33,885 nucleotides of DNA, taken from the NCBI GenBank assembly GCA_022824805.1, contig JAJDZE010000081.1, positions 1-33,885 on the forward strand, written 5' to 3'. Positions 16,817 through 24,730 of this stretch are shown here, in pieces. Positions within the stretch are counted from its first letter, which is position 1. Each line of letters opens with the position of its first letter. Both the position numbers and the translations under genes were made by a program. The stretch is from Acidimicrobiia bacterium. Lineage in GTDB: Bacteria > Actinomycetota > Acidimicrobiia > Acidimicrobiales > Poriferisodalaceae. The notes under the pieces were generated by a model. That model was not told the origin of the DNA. It searched no databases and saw only the letters and a program-made list of their open reading frames with translations.

Positions 16817-17070
16817 CCTTCGAGGCTGGCCCGATGGTCGAGGCCAAGGGTCACCGGATGACTTCCTGCCGGGGCCGGATCAGAAATTCAACATCAGGGT
16901 GGACCCGCGGACCGACGTGGCCCAAACGATCTGTCGGCCTGCGTCGTGTCGGGGGCGCGCACCAGCCGGTCGGTTCGAATGTGACCTGATAGGAGCGTCG
17001 GTTCGAGTTCCTTGTTGGCCATGATCAGAGCTGCCTGGCTGTAGTCCGTGTGCGACCGTGCATGCGTCGG
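16817..17070. other. Intergenic stretch without recognisable gene
   Basis: About 250 bp between the convergent PIN and ogt genes. No frame on either strand resembles a protein and no promoter or terminator stands out. Two GGTTCGA-containing stretches near 16970 and 17000 look slightly like tRNA T-arms but have no matching acceptor or anticodon arms. Confidence 0.5.
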
Positions 17071-17598
17071 CTAGAGCGCGCCTTCGTGCTGAAGCAGCTG
17101 GGTCTTGAGGTCGAGCCCGCCGCCGAATCCTGTGAGCGAGCCGTCGGCGCCGATGACCCGGTGGCAGGGGAGCACGATCGGCACCGGGTTGCGGCCGTTG
17201 GCCTGGCCGATGGCCCGCACGGCCTTGGGCCTGCCGACGAGCGCGGCCTGCTCGCCGTAGCTGCGGGTGCTGCCGTAGGGGATGTCGCCGAGTGCCCGCC
17301 AGGCTGCCTCTTGGAACGGGGTGCCGCGCAAGTCGAGCGGCACGTCGAAGCTGGTGCGGTCGCCGTCGAAGTACTCGCCGAGCTGATGCGCTGCCTGGCG
17401 CAGGATCGGATGGTCGGGGTCTTCGACCATGTCGTCGGGCAGCTTGACGGACGTCTCGTCACCGCGCCACGACACGGCACGCAGCCCCTCGTCGGTCGCC
17501 ACAAGGCCCAACGGCCCGATGGGGCTGTCGATGGTGGTGTGCCAATGCGCGTCTTCGTCTGGGACGGTGCTGCTTGGGGTGGACGGCGGTGGATTCAT
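17071..17598 (-). CDS. ogt: Methylated-DNA-protein-cysteine methyltransferase
   Basis: A 175-residue protein with the suicide alkyl-acceptor motif LPCHRVIG (Cys145), the DNA-binding helix region with YGSTRSYGEQAALVGRPKAVRAIGQA and the conserved NPVPIVLPCHR order of Ogt/MGMT. It removes O6-alkyl groups from guanine by transferring them to Cys145. ATG 17598 is chosen, with AGGAAA about 9 nt upstream; the frame continues upstream but only as a shadow of alkA. It follows alkA by 26 bp on the same strand, so both repair genes should be induced together from the operator at 19208-19256. Confidence 0.93.
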   Translation of the reverse strand: MNPPPSTPSSTVPDEDAHWHTTIDSPIGPLGLVATDEGLRAVSWRGDETSVKLPDDMVEDPDHPILRQAAHQLGEYFDGDRTSFDVPLDLRGTPFQEAAWRALGDIPYGSTRSYGEQAALVGRPKAVRAIGQANGRNPVPIVLPCHRVIGADGSLTGFGGGLDLKTQLLQHEGAL

Positions 17599-17624
17599 GT
17601 GTCGTTTCCTGGATCGGGACGGGG

Positions 17625-19187
17625 TCAATGCGAGCGAGCATCTGGTGGGCGCGGACTGGACACCGCGGCGGCATGCCACAAGTGCTGTGCAGCCCACGAA
17701 CGGTAAGGGCGCCACGACTCGGCCAGCGCCTCCAGTTCGCCGGCGGAGACGGGGTGGCCCGCCAGACCCTCGGCGGCCCGGCGCAGACCGAGGTCTGAGG
17801 CGGGGAACGCATCGTCTGCGCCGAAGACGCGCATGGCGATGAGGTGCGCGGTCCACGGGCCGATGCCGGGCAGTTCGCACAGCCGGTCCACGGTGTCGTC
17901 GAGCGTGTCAGCGGCGCTCAAGTCGAGATCGCCGCTCGCTACGGCCTGCGACAGGCCCACGATGGTGTCGATGCGGCGCTGGGTGAAGCCGAGCCCGACG
18001 AATCCGGACGGTCCGGCATCGGCCAGGCTCGCCGCACCCGGGAACAGGTGGGTCAGGGGCACCTGGACATCGACGCAGCACTGTGACGGAGCGTCGAAGG
18101 GCGTGCCGAAGCGCTGCGCGAGCCGGCCGCACATCGTGGATGCCGCTGCAAGCGAGATCTGCTGGTTGACGACGATGCGGACGGCGGTCTCGAACCGATC
18201 CCATGATCGCGGCACCCGCAGCCCGGGCGCTTGCCGCACGAGGGGACCGATGAGCGGATCATCGGCCAGCGCGGCTTCGGCCGGCGACGGGTCCTCGTCG
18301 GTGCCGAGCATCGCCCGGCAGCGGCTCACCGCATCGATGATCGAGTCGTACGTCGGCAGGTGCAGCCTCAGCTGCAGCTGATTGCGTTCGCCGCCGGCAT
18401 CCACAGGCACAGCGGCGGTGCCGTTGGGCCCCGCCGCCAGAGACGTGGCGCCACTCGGCGCGGCCGCTATGGGGGCGGCGTCATGTGGCATAGCGAGCTC
18501 GGCGATGCCGGGGTGGCCGCAGGCGCTGAAGCTGCGCATGTAGCCCGAGCTCCCGTCGGCATGAACGCTGGCGGCCTCGATGCCGGGGATGGCGCGAGCG
18601 GCCTGGTGCGAGATGAACGTCTCGAAGTCGAACGGCGCCAGGTACGGCACCGTGAGCACGAGACCGCCGTCGAGGTGAGGCCGTTCGCCATGCTGCCGCT
18701 TCGAGCGCAGCTCGGTGGGAGTGAAGCAGAACACCGATGTGATGACCCGGTGCAGTTGACGCGGCCCACCGAAACCCGCCGCCCGTGCGATCTCGGCGAA
18801 GGTCAGATCGGTGTCGTCGATCAGGCAGCGGGCGAAGTGCGCACGTCGTGACCGGGCGATGGTGGTGGGCGTGGCACCGACATGGTGCTCGAACAGCCGC
18901 CGCAGTTGGCGGCCGCTGTAGCCCACGTGAGCCGCGAGCGTCTCCTCGTCGTGGTCATCCAGAAAGCCGTCGTTGATCCGCCGCAGGGCCGCCCCGACCG
19001 GCGCTGGCACGTCCAGATCGGCGAGCGAGCCGGCGCAACGCTCCGGATGGCAGCGCAGGCAGGGACGGAAGCCGTTCGCCTCGGCGGCCACCGGGTTGGA
19101 GTACTGCGTCACGTTGTGCGGCAGCGGTTGCGCCGAGCAGTCTGCCCGGCAGTAGATGCCGGTGGTGCGCACGGCCGATACCTGCAT
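17625..19187 (-). CDS. alkA: Bifunctional Ada-type regulator / AlkA DNA-3-methyladenine glycosylase
   Basis: A protein of about 520 residues with, in order: an Ada metal-binding domain (TTGIYCRADC and FRPCLRC supply four cysteines), an AraC-type helix-turn-helix region (about 70-155), an AlkA N-terminal domain, and the HhH-GPD glycosylase domain with LPGIGPWTAHLIAM and the catalytic Asp in FPASDLGL. It resembles mycobacterial Ada/AlkA fusions. It should sense methyl phosphotriesters, activate its own operon and excise alkylated bases. The frame is open to a GTG at 19217, but that codon lies inside the operator, so I prefer ATG 19187. The Ada domain is shorter at its start than in relatives. 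Confidence 0.88.
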   Translation of the reverse strand: MQVSAVRTTGIYCRADCSAQPLPHNVTQYSNPVAAEANGFRPCLRCHPERCAGSLADLDVPAPVGAALRRINDGFLDDHDEETLAAHVGYSGRQLRRLFEHHVGATPTTIARSRRAHFARCLIDDTDLTFAEIARAAGFGGPRQLHRVITSVFCFTPTELRSKRQHGERPHLDGGLVLTVPYLAPFDFETFISHQAARAIPGIEAASVHADGSSGYMRSFSACGHPGIAELAMPHDAAPIAAAPSGATSLAAGPNGTAAVPVDAGGERNQLQLRLHLPTYDSIIDAVSRCRAMLGTDEDPSPAEAALADDPLIGPLVRQAPGLRVPRSWDRFETAVRIVVNQQISLAAASTMCGRLAQRFGTPFDAPSQCCVDVQVPLTHLFPGAASLADAGPSGFVGLGFTQRRIDTIVGLSQAVASGDLDLSAADTLDDTVDRLCELPGIGPWTAHLIAMRVFGADDAFPASDLGLRRAAEGLAGHPVSAGELEALAESWRPYRSWAAQHLWHAAAVSSPRPPDARSH

Positions 19188-19207
19188 GAGACGAGTCTGG
19201 CAGACTG

Positions 19208-19256
19208 CATCGGACACAAACGGACATCACCAATCGAGGTCCGAATATGTCCGATG
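19208..19256. promoter_or_regulatory. Symmetric operator of the alkA-ogt operon
   Basis: The perfect 9-bp arms CATCGGACA (19208-19216) and TGTCCGATG (19248-19256) enclose a second inner pair of CGGAC half-sites at 19221-19225 and 19239-19243. The two left boxes are spaced 10 bp, one helical turn, and the right ones 9 bp. It lies directly upstream of the preferred alkA ATG, where Ada-type regulators or a repressor would bind. Confidence 0.65.
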
Positions 19257-19273
19257 AAGAGCTGGGGAACAGA

Positions 19274-20725
19274 TCAGGTCTCGTTGGCGTCGAATCTTCC
19301 CGCGGCGTGCCGGCTACGGCGGCGGCGCAGCCACCACCATGTGACTGCGAGCACGATTGCGATGATCGGCAGGAACGGCAGCAGCGCGGCGGCGACCAGC
19401 CCGATGGCAGTGGCGATGCCTACCAAGGCGCCCCAGCCGCCGCTCAACGCGTCGCCGAACCCAGGCGATGTCTCGTCTGCTTCGAGATACAGCTGCAGCG
19501 TGGCGCCGCGGGCGAGCCGGCCCAGTTCGGCGCCGTCGGCAGTGACGGGGACGGCGCTGACGCGGATGTCGATGTCCAGTCCGCGGGTTGCCACGCGTCC
19601 TGCGAGGCGACCGTCGGAGACCGTGTAGCCAAGCGTGGCCGTGGCCCGCTCGCCGGGCTCGATGCGGGCGAGGGCCGTGCCGTCGGACACCCTCAGGTCG
19701 TCGTTGTCGAAGCGCAGCGCGTTCGATGTCAGAGCGACGTCCGTCAGCACCGTCTCGCCGTTGTTCTCTACCTCGATGCACAAGCCGACATCGCCGTCGG
19801 GCGGCGTCAGCACGTCCTGGTAGCCAAGGCACGGGTCCTCGTCGCCTGCGGCTATCCACGCCTGCACGATCATCGACGCGCTCGGCACTGCCTCGACCGA
19901 TTCGGTGATCGACAGCGTGATCGTGGCCAGGTCGACCCGGTCGCGCAGCGAGCGCAGCTGCCCGCGCAGCCGCTCCAGGTCGCTCTCACGGCTGGCCAGC
20001 TCGCGTTCGAGCTCGGCCACGCCCTTTACCTCGGTGGCTTGTGACAGGAATTCTCGCAGCCGGTTCACGCTGACCTCTGCGGTGGAAATGCGGCTGGCGA
20101 GATCCACGACGATGCCGGACACGTCCTCGGCGTTGACGGTCTGCTCCACGAGTTCGCCGACGTTCGACAGGCGTTCCAGCGCAGCCGAGAACTGCTGCGG
20201 ACGCACCTTGAAGGTCAGGGTGGTGCGTGCGCGGCCCTGCGTGCGGGTGTCCTGCGCGAACACGAAGCCGCCGAGACTCTCGATGATCGACGTGGCTTGC
20301 GCCCCAGCAGCAGCGACGTCTGCTGTCTCGACGGCGATGCGGGCTGTGTAGATGATGTCGCGTCCGAGATTGGCGGCCACGTCGGGCACGCTCGTGGCCA
20401 GAGCAGTGGTGTCTCCTGCGTTCGAAGCGGGCGCGCTCTCGGCCATCTCCTCCTCGGCCATGTCGCCGTCGTCCATCATCTCGTCGTCGGCCATGAACAT
20501 CTCCTCGTCCATGTCGCCGCCCATTGCTCCGTCGTCCATGCTCTCTTCCGAGTGCATGGCTTCGGTTGCGAACGTTGCGCGCTCGTCGCTGTCGTCGGCG
20601 TCATCGGCGCCGTCGGCGCTGCACGCCGCAGTCAGAAGCACCAAGGCCAGCGCGGCTGCCGCAGTTCGCCAGTTGAGACACCTGCCCGCAAGGCGCCGGG
20701 GAGTGCGTGTGTGCGGAACGATCAT
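19274..20725 (-). CDS. DUF4349 lipoprotein with Met/acidic-rich segment and C-terminal membrane helix
   Basis: A 483-residue exported protein. The signal peptide ends in the lipobox L-L-T-A-A-C near residue 35. Residues 50-95 are a low-complexity stretch of Met, Asp and Glu with about ten methionines in 43 residues. The DUF4349 core follows (RDIIYTARIAVETADV, VRPQQFSAALERLSNVGE, and a long coiled coil with VAELERELASRESDLERLRGQ). An Ig-like segment, a membrane helix and a basic tail (WWWLRRRRSRH) close the protein. DUF4349 proteins are envelope proteins of unknown function. AAAGGAGG precedes ATG 20725, a strong ribosome binding site. Confidence 0.88.
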   Translation of the reverse strand: MIVPHTRTPRRLAGRCLNWRTAAAALALVLLTAACSADGADDADDSDERATFATEAMHSEESMDDGAMGGDMDEEMFMADDEMMDDGDMAEEEMAESAPASNAGDTTALATSVPDVAANLGRDIIYTARIAVETADVAAAGAQATSIIESLGGFVFAQDTRTQGRARTTLTFKVRPQQFSAALERLSNVGELVEQTVNAEDVSGIVVDLASRISTAEVSVNRLREFLSQATEVKGVAELERELASRESDLERLRGQLRSLRDRVDLATITLSITESVEAVPSASMIVQAWIAAGDEDPCLGYQDVLTPPDGDVGLCIEVENNGETVLTDVALTSNALRFDNDDLRVSDGTALARIEPGERATATLGYTVSDGRLAGRVATRGLDIDIRVSAVPVTADGAELGRLARGATLQLYLEADETSPGFGDALSGGWGALVGIATAIGLVAAALLPFLPIIAIVLAVTWWWLRRRRSRHAAGRFDANET

Positions 20726-20872
20726 GGCGTTCCCTCCTTTGGTCGGCCGCTCATCGAACGGCTCGACCTGATGACGCCCATCGTCCCCCGAGAGTTCCCC
20801 GCAGGGCCATTGCGGTTGCGTGTCGGTCGCGAGACCATGATGAGCGCCGCCGTCATGGAGTTCGATGCGCCC

Positions 20873-22045
20873 TCAGCGGAAGGCGGGGATGCTGGTGATC
20901 TGCTGACCCAGGATCAGCCCGTGGATCTCCTCGGTGCCCTCGTAGGTCATGACCGATTCCATGTTCGCCGCATGGCGCATCGGCGCGTACTCCGTCGAGA
21001 CGCCGTTGGCGCCCATCATCGCCCGGGCGGTGCGGGCGGTATCGATGGCCACCCGGCAGTTGTGCCGCTTGGCCATCGAGATGTGATGCGGTCGCAGCCG
21101 GTGCTGTTCCTTGAGCTGGCCCAGCCGCATGGCCTGCAGGTTGGCATTGGTGATGTCGGTGAGCATGTCGGCGAACTTGATCTGGCTGATCTGGAAGCCG
21201 GCCAGCGGCTTGCCGAACTGGGGGCGTTCGAGCTGGTAGCTGAGCGCCTGCTCGTAGCAGCAGCGGGCCACGCCGACGGCGCCGAAGGCGATGCCGAAGC
21301 GGGCCTCGGACAGGCAGCTCAGCGGTGCGCCGATGCTGAGCGCGTCGGGCAGGCGCATCGACTCGGGCACTTCGACGTCGTCCATGTAGAACTCACCGGT
21401 CACCGAGGCCCGCAGCGAGAGCTTGTTCTGGATCTTGCGGGCTTCGAAGCCGGGCGAGTCGGTCGGCACCAAGAAGCCCTGGAAGCCGTCGTCGGTATTG
21501 GCCCACACGATGGCCAGGTCGGCCAGTCCGGCGTTGGTGATCCAGCGCTTGGCGCCGTTGAGGATCCACGAGTCGCCCCGCCGCACCGCCCGGGTGGTCA
21601 TCGAGGCCGGGTCGGAGCCGTGGTCGGGCTCGGTCAGCCCGAAACAGCCGATGACCTCGCCGGCCGCCATGCGGGGCAGCCAGTGCTCCTTCTGCTCGGT
21701 GGAGCCGTAGCGCCAGATCGGGAACATGCACAGCGACCCCTGCACCGACACGAAGCTGCGCAGCCCGCTGTCGCCGGCTTCGAGTTCGCGGCAGGCCACG
21801 CCGTACGCCATGGCCGAAGCGCCTGCGCAGCCGTAGCCGTCGAGGTGCATGCCGAGCAGGCCCATGTCGGCGATCGTCGGGATCAGCTCCATCGGGAACG
21901 TGCCCGCCTCGAAGTGGTCGCCCACGATCGGGTCCCACTCTTTGGCCACGAACGCAGCGACCGTGTCGCGGATCATGGCTTCCTCGTCGGACAGGAACTC
22001 GTCCATCTCGTAGAAGTCCGACAGCGGGGCAGGCGTTTGGCTCAT
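20873..22045 (-). CDS. Acyl-CoA dehydrogenase, glutaryl-CoA dehydrogenase-like
   Basis: A 390-residue flavoenzyme. RSFVSVQGSLCMFPIWRYGS, GCFGLTEPDHGSDP and the C-terminal TYEGTEEIHGLILG, which carries the catalytic Glu, match glutaryl-CoA dehydrogenases more closely than other acyl-CoA dehydrogenases. The expected reaction is oxidation and decarboxylation of glutaryl-CoA to crotonyl-CoA in lysine, tryptophan or benzoate degradation; a related substrate is possible. The start is ATG 22045; no ribosome binding site is visible and CAGTAT lies 6 nt upstream. The gene is divergent from the MBL hydrolase and shares a repeat-rich 193-bp upstream region. Confidence 0.88.
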   Translation of the reverse strand: MSQTPAPLSDFYEMDEFLSDEEAMIRDTVAAFVAKEWDPIVGDHFEAGTFPMELIPTIADMGLLGMHLDGYGCAGASAMAYGVACRELEAGDSGLRSFVSVQGSLCMFPIWRYGSTEQKEHWLPRMAAGEVIGCFGLTEPDHGSDPASMTTRAVRRGDSWILNGAKRWITNAGLADLAIVWANTDDGFQGFLVPTDSPGFEARKIQNKLSLRASVTGEFYMDDVEVPESMRLPDALSIGAPLSCLSEARFGIAFGAVGVARCCYEQALSYQLERPQFGKPLAGFQISQIKFADMLTDITNANLQAMRLGQLKEQHRLRPHHISMAKRHNCRVAIDTARTARAMMGANGVSTEYAPMRHAANMESVMTYEGTEEIHGLILGQQITSIPAFR

Positions 22046-22096
22046 GGGCGCATACTGCCGCGCCAGCCCCCCGCGGGCCAACCCGCCTGGCCTGTG

Positions 22097-22197
22097 CCGA
22101 CTGACACAGATGTCATGGCTGTGCAGTCGGAAGGAGACTCTGAGACGTTGCGACCTGCCGGATCGCGGGAGCAGAGGATCCCGCCGACTGCACAGCC
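22097..22197. promoter_or_regulatory. Inverted-repeat cluster in divergent promoter region
   Basis: GGCTGTGCAGTCGG (22117-22130) and CCGACTGCACAGCC (22184-22197) are perfect 14-bp inverted repeats separated by 53 bp. A third related copy, CCGACTGACACAG, lies at 22097-22109. Inside the spacer GCGGGA-(8 nt)-TCCCGC can form another hairpin. The cluster sits between two divergent starts, so binding of a regulator to both genes is plausible; a small mobile element is an alternative. Confidence 0.6.
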
Positions 22198-22224
22198 GGC
22201 GTGCCTTTCGGCGCGGCCGGTGAG

Positions 22225-22238
22225 TACTGTGCGCTGCC
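22225..22238 (+). promoter_or_regulatory. Putative leaderless promoter of the MBL hydrolase gene
   Basis: TACTGT (22225-22230) fits TAnnnT and is followed by 8 nt and the ATG at 22239. There is no Shine-Dalgarno sequence and no clear -35. Confidence 0.4.
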
Positions 22239-22997
22239 ATGGGTGATGACACTGCCGACGATCCGCAGGCACGCCAGCCCGGCGAGAGCCGGCTGTATTT
22301 CCGCCAGCTGCTGTCGGGACAGGACTTCGCCACCAGCGACCCGATCGCCCGCCAGATGGTGAACTTTGCCTACCTCATCGGCGACCGGGAGACCCGCGAG
22401 GCCGTCGTGGTCGACCCGGCCTATGCCGTCGACGACCTGCTCGACATCCTGGCCGAAGACGAAATGCAGCTCACCGGCGTGCTGGCCACGCACTTCCATG
22501 CCGATCACATCGGCGGGAACATGATGGGCTACAGCATCGAGGGCGTCGCCCAGTTGCTCGAACGCCAGGGAACGAAGATCCACCTGCAGGCGCCCGAGGC
22601 CGAACTGGTGCGCAAGACCACCGGCATCTCGATGAGCGACATGGAGCTGCACGCTCCCGGCGACGTGGTGTCGGTGGGTGCGATCGACATCGAGCTATTG
22701 CATACCCCCGGGCACACGCCCGGCAGCCAGTGCTTCTTGGTGGGAGGGGCGCTCGTGGCCGGCGACACCCTGTTCCTCGACGGCTGCGGGCGGATGGACC
22801 TGCCGGGCAGCGACCCGGCTGCGATGTACCGGTCGCTGCACGACACGCTCGCCAAGGTGCCCGACTCGGCCGTGCTGTTTCCCGGCCACCGGTACTCGTT
22901 CGAACCCAGCGCAACCATGGGCCAGACCCGCCAGATGAATTACGTCTTCAAGCCGAGCAGCGAGGCGCAGTGGCTGATGATGTTCGGGCAGGGTTGA
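22239..22997 (+). CDS. MBL-fold hydrolase, glyoxalase II / persulfide dioxygenase-like
   Basis: A 252-residue metallo-beta-lactamase-fold protein. The metal motif THFHADH is at residues 84-90, followed by HTPGHTPGS near 156, GDTLFLDGCGRMDLPGSD near 175 and FPGHRYSF near 217. The DGCGRMDLPG segment resembles both ETHE1-type persulfide dioxygenases and hydroxyacylglutathione hydrolases, and I cannot separate them from sequence alone. The neighbouring rhodanese gene favours a role in persulfide or sulfide handling. Its last 34 bp, including the stop, are duplicated 65 bp downstream, just before the rhodanese start. Confidence 0.85.
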   Translation: MGDDTADDPQARQPGESRLYFRQLLSGQDFATSDPIARQMVNFAYLIGDRETREAVVVDPAYAVDDLLDILAEDEMQLTGVLATHFHADHIGGNMMGYSIEGVAQLLERQGTKIHLQAPEAELVRKTTGISMSDMELHAPGDVVSVGAIDIELLHTPGHTPGSQCFLVGGALVAGDTLFLDGCGRMDLPGSDPAAMYRSLHDTLAKVPDSAVLFPGHRYSFEPSATMGQTRQMNYVFKPSSEAQWLMMFGQG

Positions 22998-23062
22998 GAG
23001 CGGTGCCCTGCGCCGAGCGTGTGATGGTGGCGCAGTGGCTGATGATGTTCGGGCAGGGTTGA
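22964..23062 (+). repeat. 34-bp direct repeat spanning the MBL stop and rhodanese start
   Basis: Bases 22964-22997 recur without mismatch at 23029-23062, a 65-bp period. Copy 1 encodes the C-terminus AQWLMMFGQG and stop of the hydrolase; copy 2 is untranslated leader whose final TGA overlaps the rhodanese ATG (TGATG). Confidence 0.9.
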
Positions 23063-23943
23063 TGACTGAATCCATGCTGCCGCCAGTCGTGAGCGCAGCC
23101 GAGATCGTTGGCCGCGACGACATCGTGCTGTGCGACGTGCGCTGGTATCTCGACGGCCGGTCCGGCTATGACGCCTACCTCGAAGGCCACATCGCCGGCG
23201 CCATCTGGGTGGACCTCGACGCGCATCTGTCCGCGCACGGCGCGCCCGACCATGGTCGCCATCCGTTGCCGACCGCCGAGAGCTTCGCCGCATCTTTAGG
23301 GGTCCTCGGTATCAGTGCCGACGACCCAGTGGTGGCCTACGACGACCTGAACGGCACGGCCGCAGGCCGGATGGTGTGGATGCTGCGAGTGCTCGGCCAC
23401 GACGCGGCACTGCTCGACGGCGGCCTGGGCTCGTGGACGGGCGACACCGAGACGGCGCCGAGCACGCGAGCCGCCCGCGAGTGCCCGGTACGAGCCTGGC
23501 CGGACGGGGCGTTCGTCGATATCGACGCAGCCGCCGACGCCGGCGCCAGCCCCGAGATCGTGCTCATCGATGCCCGCGGCGGCGACCGCTACCGCGGCGA
23601 GACCGAGCCGGTCGATCCGCGCCCCGGCCACATTCCCGGTGCGGTCAACGTGCCGATGACCGACAACCTCGGCCCAGAAGGCCGCTTCGCAGACCCCGCA
23701 GCACTGCGCGCCCGCTACGCGGACGAAGGCGTGGAGGAAGCAAACGGCGCGAACAACGCCGTCGTGTACTGCGGCTCAGGCGTCAGCGCCTGCATGGACG
23801 CCTTGGCCATGGAGCGCGCCGGCCTCGGCCGCCCGCAGGTGTACATCGGCTCATGGTCACAGTGGAGCCACACCAACCGCCCCGCCGCCTCCACAGCGGG
23901 CGCGGCTAGGTCGGTGAACCGGGCGGCGGGCCTGCAGAAGTGA
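23062..23943 (+). CDS. Two-domain rhodanese-type sulfurtransferase
   Basis: A 293-residue protein with two rhodanese domains. The N-terminal domain (about 12-130) has GHIAGAIWVDLD and lacks an active-site Cys, with Asp at that position, as is usual. The C-terminal domain holds the catalytic Cys237 in VYCGSGVSAC; the CGSGVSA loop resembles 3-mercaptopyruvate sulfurtransferases rather than the CRKGV loop of thiosulfate enzymes. It would transfer sulfane sulfur from a donor to a thiol acceptor. The ATG at 23062 overlaps the duplicated stop of the hydrolase gene. Its 3' end overlaps the convergent nitroreductase gene by 38 bp. Confidence 0.92.
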   Translation: MTESMLPPVVSAAEIVGRDDIVLCDVRWYLDGRSGYDAYLEGHIAGAIWVDLDAHLSAHGAPDHGRHPLPTAESFAASLGVLGISADDPVVAYDDLNGTAAGRMVWMLRVLGHDAALLDGGLGSWTGDTETAPSTRAARECPVRAWPDGAFVDIDAAADAGASPEIVLIDARGGDRYRGETEPVDPRPGHIPGAVNVPMTDNLGPEGRFADPAALRARYADEGVEEANGANNAVVYCGSGVSACMDALAMERAGLGRPQVYIGSWSQWSHTNRPAASTAGAARSVNRAAGLQK

Positions 23944-24685
23944 AGCGGGTGTCGGGCGGGTCGACGGCCCAGGGCGCGTCCTGGGCCCAGCGATCCTCAT
24001 GCACCAGCTCACGCAGCGGCCGTCGCCGCACCGGCCCGTGGCGTCCTGCGGGCCGCCCGAGCGGGATGGTGGCGTGGATCGCCACACCCTCGGGGATGCC
24101 GAGCAGCTCGCGCAGTTCGTCCTCGACGTCGCGATGCCAGCCGGTGATGACGCCGCCATAGCCGAGCGCCCGCGCCGCCAGCAACAGGTTCTGCACCGCC
24201 GGGTACACCGATGCGCCCTCGGCGTAGGTGGGCTTCCGGTAGCGCACCAAGCACGCCAGGATCACCACCGGCGTCTCCTCGAAGTGATCCACGAAATGCT
24301 GCATGGTGCGAGCCATGCGTGCCTTGGGCGATTCGTCGTCGGCACCGGAGCCTTGCGTGTAGCCGTCGCCCGAACGCTTCGCGTTCCAGCCGTCACGGAA
24401 GCACTGACCGAGCAGGGTCTTCGCTTGGCGCGCTGCCGGCCCGTCGCGCAGCACCACGAAGCGGAACATCTGCCGGTTGGAGCCGCTGGGCGCGCGGCTG
24501 GCGTGCCACAGGATCGAAGCCAGATCCTCGTCGGGTATCGGTTCGGGCAGGTAGCGGCGGATTGCCCGGGTTGTGGCCAGACCCTCGAGCAGCCCGATCG
24601 GCTGCGGCTCGGCGCCGGCCAAGGACCCGGCGTCGGCTTCGCTCCTGCTGTCGGCGCCCATTCCAGCTGCGGCTTCACTCATCAT
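23906..24685 (-). CDS. Nitroreductase-family oxidoreductase
   Basis: A 259-residue FMN-dependent nitroreductase-fold protein. The family segments are TRAIRRYLPEPIP, ASRAPSGSNRQMFRFVVL (FMN contact), SVYPAVQNLLLAARALGYGGVITG and the C-terminal IHATIPLGRPAGRHGPVRRRPL. The first 25 residues are Ala/Gly/Ser-rich and may be disordered. Physiological substrates cannot be inferred. Tandem ATGs at 24685 and 24682 are both possible starts. It follows the CLC gene by 45 bp on the same strand; two imperfect 15-bp direct repeats (GGCAGGCTCxGTC) lie in that gap. Confidence 0.9.
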   Translation of the reverse strand: MMSEAAAGMGADSRSEADAGSLAGAEPQPIGLLEGLATTRAIRRYLPEPIPDEDLASILWHASRAPSGSNRQMFRFVVLRDGPAARQAKTLLGQCFRDGWNAKRSGDGYTQGSGADDESPKARMARTMQHFVDHFEETPVVILACLVRYRKPTYAEGASVYPAVQNLLLAARALGYGGVITGWHRDVEDELRELLGIPEGVAIHATIPLGRPAGRHGPVRRRPLRELVHEDRWAQDAPWAVDPPDTRFTSAGPPPGSPT

Positions 24686-24730
24686 CGGCCTCGATTGTGC
24701 TGTGTCTTGGCAGGCTCGGTCTCGGCAGGC

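Noticed and set aside
16960-17010. tRNA remnant suggested by two GGTTCGA stretches
   Set aside because: No acceptor, D or anticodon arms can be paired around them.
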